NCBI GenBank assembly: GCA_963920525.1
Contig: OY986435.1
Location: 96,145,727-96,209,726, forward strand
DNA: 64,000 nucleotides
DNA from: Dichetophora obliterata
Lineage: Eukaryota > Arthropoda > Insecta > Diptera > Sciomyzidae
Reading direction: 5' to 3'
The position numbers and the translations under genes are program-made. Shown here piece by piece: positions 60,491-64,000 of this stretch (position 1 is the first letter of the stretch; every line of letters begins with the position of its first letter). The notes beneath the pieces were generated by a model, which had not been told where the DNA came from, ran no database searches, and worked only from the letters and a program-made list of their open reading frames with translations.

Positions 60491-61210
60491 ATTTTATTTA
60501 TTTATTTATTTATTTATTTATTTCACCAAGCAAGGCAATTTACTAATTCTATTTACATTTTTTACTTTTTTTTTTTTTTTTTTACTTGCATATTATTTAA
60601 ATTAATTTCAAAAGAATACTTAAACTACGCTAATATATCTTAAGTACTACTTTAAGGGGATGACGGAGGGGGACTAGACCAAGAAGCATAACTCTGTAGG
60701 GAGCAGTGCTTGAAAAGGACAAATTATTGCGAGTCAAAGAGAGACTTTGAGAGGGTTCGCTTAAATGTGGATTTTGGTATGGATGGTGAATAGTGCTCGC
60801 TAATATTATTAAAAATTCTACAGCACCTACTAATGGGTTCATTATTTGCGTAAATAGTGTGGTGAATATATTCATTTAGGAGCCGCGTATGCCTAGTACG
60901 TCTAATTGGGTCATTTAGTGTAATTTTACTGGAGATATATTCGCTATCAATAGCTCCGTTAATAACATCAAATGTGAAACATGAACTCAGTAAAGTTCTT
61001 CTTGATGATAGAGGCATCAGAGAGAGGAGCCTGAGTCTTTGTTCATACGGTGGCAAGTTGTTATAGTCAACGGGGGTCAAAGATATCTCTTAACGCAAAA
61101 AGCAGGAATTGTTTTTGAATGGATTCAATTTTGTCGCTATGAGATTCAAAGGCTGGATTCCAAATGATGCAAGCATATTCAAGAAGTGGTCGCACTAAGG
61201 TACAGTATCA
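60491..61210 (-). pseudogene. 3' end of a jockey-like non-LTR retrotransposon
   Basis: Minus-strand translation from about 61210 gives LVRPLLEYACIIWNPAFESH and a SDKIESIQKQFLLFAL segment. After a frameshift near 61080 it continues NLPPYEQRLRLLSLMPLSSR, DVINGAIDSEYI and NEPISRCCRIFNN, ending at a stop at 60724. This order is the C-terminal end of jockey-type reverse transcriptases. A ~230-bp 3' UTR follows, with a run of T on the + strand (60567-60584), and the copy ends in an (AAAT)n tail at 60491-60523, a common LINE 3' end. The catalytic RT part is missing on the 5' side. It is dead. Confidence 0.85.
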
Positions 61211-61807
61211 AGGCAAGGTTGCAGAATTTAATAAACCTGTGCGAGTAGCATCGAGTTTGAATAGCACTAATCGACTCAATTTTCTATTCAAGGAAGTTCA
61301 TATTAACTCAAAATTTAGCGTTACTCGAGAAATTATCGAGTAACTCGTGATATTTTCGAGTTCCTCGTACATGTTCTCATCTTATCTCTATACAGGGTGC
61401 GCAATTCTCTAAGAATACTGCTTATTTTGTTGAGATAGTTAGATTCAAGGAAACTATTTTTATCCCTAGAATTTTATTAATTTTAGTAAGGTGCTTATCA
61501 AAACTATACGACACCAAAAAAAATTTATTGCGCACTCTTACCAAATCTATGTTGAATACAGTTAGAGGAAAGCTTAAACACAGAATGAGAGAACAAAATT
61601 TACTTCTTAAAACAAAGTCTCGTTATCAGCTCTTATCTTTGATTTTAAGGAGTACCGTTAGATTGTGTTGAAATGCTCTCGTTGCTGCTTAATTGCAATC
61701 GTATCAAAACTATACGGCAGTCATTTGAAAGTTCATCAACAGAGAGGTCGCATCATCGTCCATCTGAATATTAACTTAAATTGTGACTACAAAACTTTTT
61801 GATTATA

Positions 61808-62848
61808 ATGCTGCGCGGGACTTTACTATCCAAAGAAGAAAGAGGCAAAATTGTTACATATCATGACCAGGGGCTTAATTTTTCACAAATTTCTAAAAAA
61901 ATTGGTCGTACACGTTGTGTTATCGCCTCATTTTTGAAAAACCCGAATAATTACGGCAAAAAATACAAAACAGGTCGTAAAGCTAAGCTATCAGAGCGAG
62001 ATAAGCGAATGATTATTAAAAAAACCAGCAATTCAACTATATCTTGTGCCCAACTTGCAAGCAAATGCAGTCAATCAGTTTCGAAAATGACAGTTTGGCG
62101 ATTTCTAAACACTTCCGAAATAATTGTAAGATCCGTTATGAAGAAAGCTCCAACATTACTTCCGCACCATAAGATGGCACGGCTTCAATTTGCAACAAAT
62201 AATTTGGATACCAACTGGGACTCGGTATATAAAAATAGTCTTCTTAACTTAACTTACATTTTAACAATTTTTTTCGGAAAAGGTCATCTTTTCAGATGAA
62301 AAGAAGTTTAACTTGGATGGCCCAGATGGATACCGATACTACTGGAGGGATTTAAGAAAGGAACCGCTCATATTTTCCAAAAGAAATTTTGGTGGTGGTT
62401 CTGTTATGGTGTGGGGTGCCATTCACAAGACGAGCACACTTGGATTGCGTTTCGTGAGCTCCAAGATGAATAGCTCTGATTATATAAATGTATTGGAGAG
62501 CAGCCTCTTGCCATTTTTAGAGGAAAATAGAGAAAGACCGCATATATTTATGCAAGATAATGCAAGAATCCACACAAGTTGACAAACAAAGGCATTTTTG
62601 GATGCGTGTTCTATTGACCTTATGGCTTGGCCAGCGTGCTCACCTGACTTAAATCCCATTGAGAACGTTTGGGGAATACTGGCTAGACGTGTTTATAAAG
62701 AAAATACAAAATACTTGTCAGTTCCAGATTTAAAAGTTGCTATTTTAAGGGAGTGGACAAGATGGAGCCAAGTATTCTATGCCATTTGTTTGAATCGATG
62801 AGAAAGAGAATATTTGACGTTGGAATTGCCAAAGGAGGCCCTATATAA
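61808..62848 (+). pseudogene. Minos-like DD34E transposase with an intron; one stop and one 1-nt loss
   Basis: The ATG at 61808 (an in-frame ATG lies three codons upstream) starts MLRGTLLSKEERGKI. It is followed by two helix-turn-helix units: GLNFSQISKKIGRTRCVIAS, then the GRKAKLSERDKRM linker, then SKMTVWRFLN. Removing the intron at 62225-62282 joins WDS directly to VIFSDEKKFNLDG (first D). The catalytic remainder has GGGSVMVWGAI, IFMQDNARIHTS (second D) and SPDLNPIENVWG (E). Thirty-four positions separate D and E, giving DD34E. Two defects are visible: an in-frame TGA at 62580, which could be a C-to-T change of an arginine codon, and loss of one G near 62757. After that loss the other frame continues to a normal KGGPI end at 62848. 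It is otherwise intact, so it died recently. Confidence 0.85.
62225..62282 (+). other. Probable 58-nt GT-AG intron in the Minos-like transposase gene
   Basis: It begins GTATAT, has CTTAAC branch-like words near 62244-62251 and a T7 tract at 62268-62274, and ends AAAAG. Exact removal restores frame and the conserved WDx-VIFSDEKKF junction. Its length is typical of small fly introns. Confidence 0.8.
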
Positions 62849-63148
62849 TATACATGTAATAAGTTAAGTTCTTGTTGTTGTACGAAAAACATTAAAAAAT
62901 ATAATAAGGTAAGAAAGTCGTATAGTTTTGATACGATTGCAATTAAGCAGCAACGAGAGCATTTCAACACATTCTAACGGTACTCCTTAAAATCAAAGAT
63001 AAGAGCTGATAACGAGACTTTGTTTTAAGAAGTACATTTTGTTCTCTCATTCTGTGTTTAAGCTTTCCTCTAACTGTATTCAACATAGATTTGGTAAGAG
63101 TGCGCAATAAATTTTTTTTGGTGTCGTATAGTTTTGATAAGCACCTTA

Positions 63149-64000
63149 GTCAAAAGAATGAGAGAGAGAGAGAGACCGTTAGTGGTATAAGAGATGACCG
63201 TTTCTCATTCACAAAATGCAATTAATTGGAGTTTTCTAAATTCATCAAATTAGTTTCACTGCGTGACTCTGCTGCTGTTAAACCTTATAAAAATATACTA
63301 AAACAAACTTGAACCACATTCACCCTATGCCGCTTTCACTGAAATTAATTTCTTTAAAATTTCAAGTTCCCAATTTTCCAAATAACGGGAAAAACTTAAA
63401 GATGAGTAAAACCTTGAATACATTCGTAAGTTAAAAAACAGTGCTTTAAATGAAACATGGCAACTGTGTTCAGAAAAAACTGAGCTGATGTAACGGTATT
63501 CTATTCAATGAGTCGTTTTAAAGTTAACCTTGAACGCACCATATAGTGTGTCAAAAATGCAGATAGTAGATAAATTATATACGTATACGAAATAATTTCA
63601 CTGTGATCAGCTATACGTCATGACTAATGCTACCAACTCATGTTATAGAAAAATAAGTATATTTGCTTCTTAGAACACTGAAAAGTAAGTATTAGTAAGT
63701 ATATTTTTTTAAAATAAGTATAAGTTAGTATTTTACCTTAGAAAAATAAATTGAATACTTTTTTGATATAATTTACTAATTTATGTTAAAATCAGTAGAA
63801 CCCACAATATTCTTTAAATATTGTCACACCCTCTTTTTGTTCTCCTTAAAAAGTTTTGTGTATGCAATCTATCTAAAACCAAAAAGTCTTCAGATTAAAA
63901 AAAAAACAAAATATTAATTTGATATATTTGAAATTCATATATATATTTCTAATACATAAAATAGTTAAAAAACAAACAAAAGCATAACAAAAAGTTAAAA
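63149..64000. other. AT-rich window end, no gene
   Basis: A short (GA)n tract lies at 63160-63174. No coding signal or repeat boundary is visible to the window edge. Confidence 0.4.

Larger units (their letters stand above)
61489..63146 (+). mobile_element. Minos-like Tc1 element, 1658 bp, with 228-bp terminal inverted repeats
   Basis: TA flanks both ends (61487-61488 and 63147-63148). The arms 61489-61716 and 62919-63146 match with about two mismatches by eye. Each arm carries ATCAAAACTATACG at its outer and again at its inner edge, the IR/DR arrangement of long-repeat Tc1 elements. The near-identity of the arms argues for a recent insertion. Minos of Drosophila hydei, as I recall, is 1.8 kb with ~254-bp repeats and a 60-bp intron. 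The same design here supports a Minos-like assignment. Confidence 0.9.

Noticed and set aside
1..64000. CRISPR arrays, operons, ribosome binding sites, rho-independent terminators, viral genes
   Set aside because: Composition, introns and transposon content are those of a fly genome. No spacer-repeat array or prokaryotic gene layout is visible, and no retroviral gag, pol or env segment was recognised.

Overview
The window looks like AT-rich, non-coding nuclear DNA of a fly. It is probably a brachyceran dipteran, although the sequence does not fix the species. The reasons are the density of Tc1/mariner, hAT and piggyBac-type elements, RTE-like and jockey-like retrotransposon pieces, a nuclear fragment of mitochondrial 12S rRNA, and one short GT-bounded coding exon that looks like the start of a host gene. 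There are no operons, bacterial genes, CRISPR arrays or viral genes.

Layout. 1-430: RTE-like reverse transcriptase remnant. 744-6762: two nearly identical 2.95-kb Helitron-like copies facing each other, each built from three nested 5' modules. 7.2-12.7 kb: small MITEs, a mitochondrial 12S fragment, and a hAT element carrying another MITE. 12.8-13.9 kb: less AT-rich, possibly a promoter or leader region. 15.2-24.5 kb: a TTA-flanked MITE, a dead mariner, a hAT element split by a piggyBac-like MITE with a second copy downstream, and another hAT element. 24.8-26.1 kb: a structurally intact mariner with a 345-codon transposase frame. 27.6-29.0 kb: a Tc1 relict. 29.2-33.1 kb: an inverted pair of terminal-repeat elements that both carry a piece of a KH-domain gene. 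36.6-39.8 kb: mixed MITEs and a hAT element. 41.5 kb: the host exon. 42.7-45.8 kb: a foldback element, an RTE 3' end, a 73-bp tandem repeat and tRNA-like sequence. 49.2-52.8 kb: a foldback hAT element holding a DD41D mariner-type element with one frameshift. 60.5-61.2 kb: the 3' end of a jockey-like element. 61.5-63.1 kb: a young Minos-like Tc1 element with 228-bp terminal repeats and a probable 58-nt intron.

How it fits together. Most elements could be bounded exactly by eye because target duplications survive: TA, TTA, TTAA, or 8 bp for hAT. Two inverted-repeat structures contain insertions in one arm whose empty site is kept in the other arm, which proves those boundaries internally. The only plausible host gene is on the + strand. 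Its first coding exon (41506-41612) ends at a splice donor, so the sequence downstream, and perhaps the tens of kilobases upstream, may be intron. The gene is not identified.

The most unusual observations are the KH-gene capture inside a terminal-inverted-repeat element, the tail-to-tail Helitron-like palindrome, the Minos-like transposase with an intron, and the foldback hAT element with its nested DD41D element. All boundaries and translations were read by eye without any database search.
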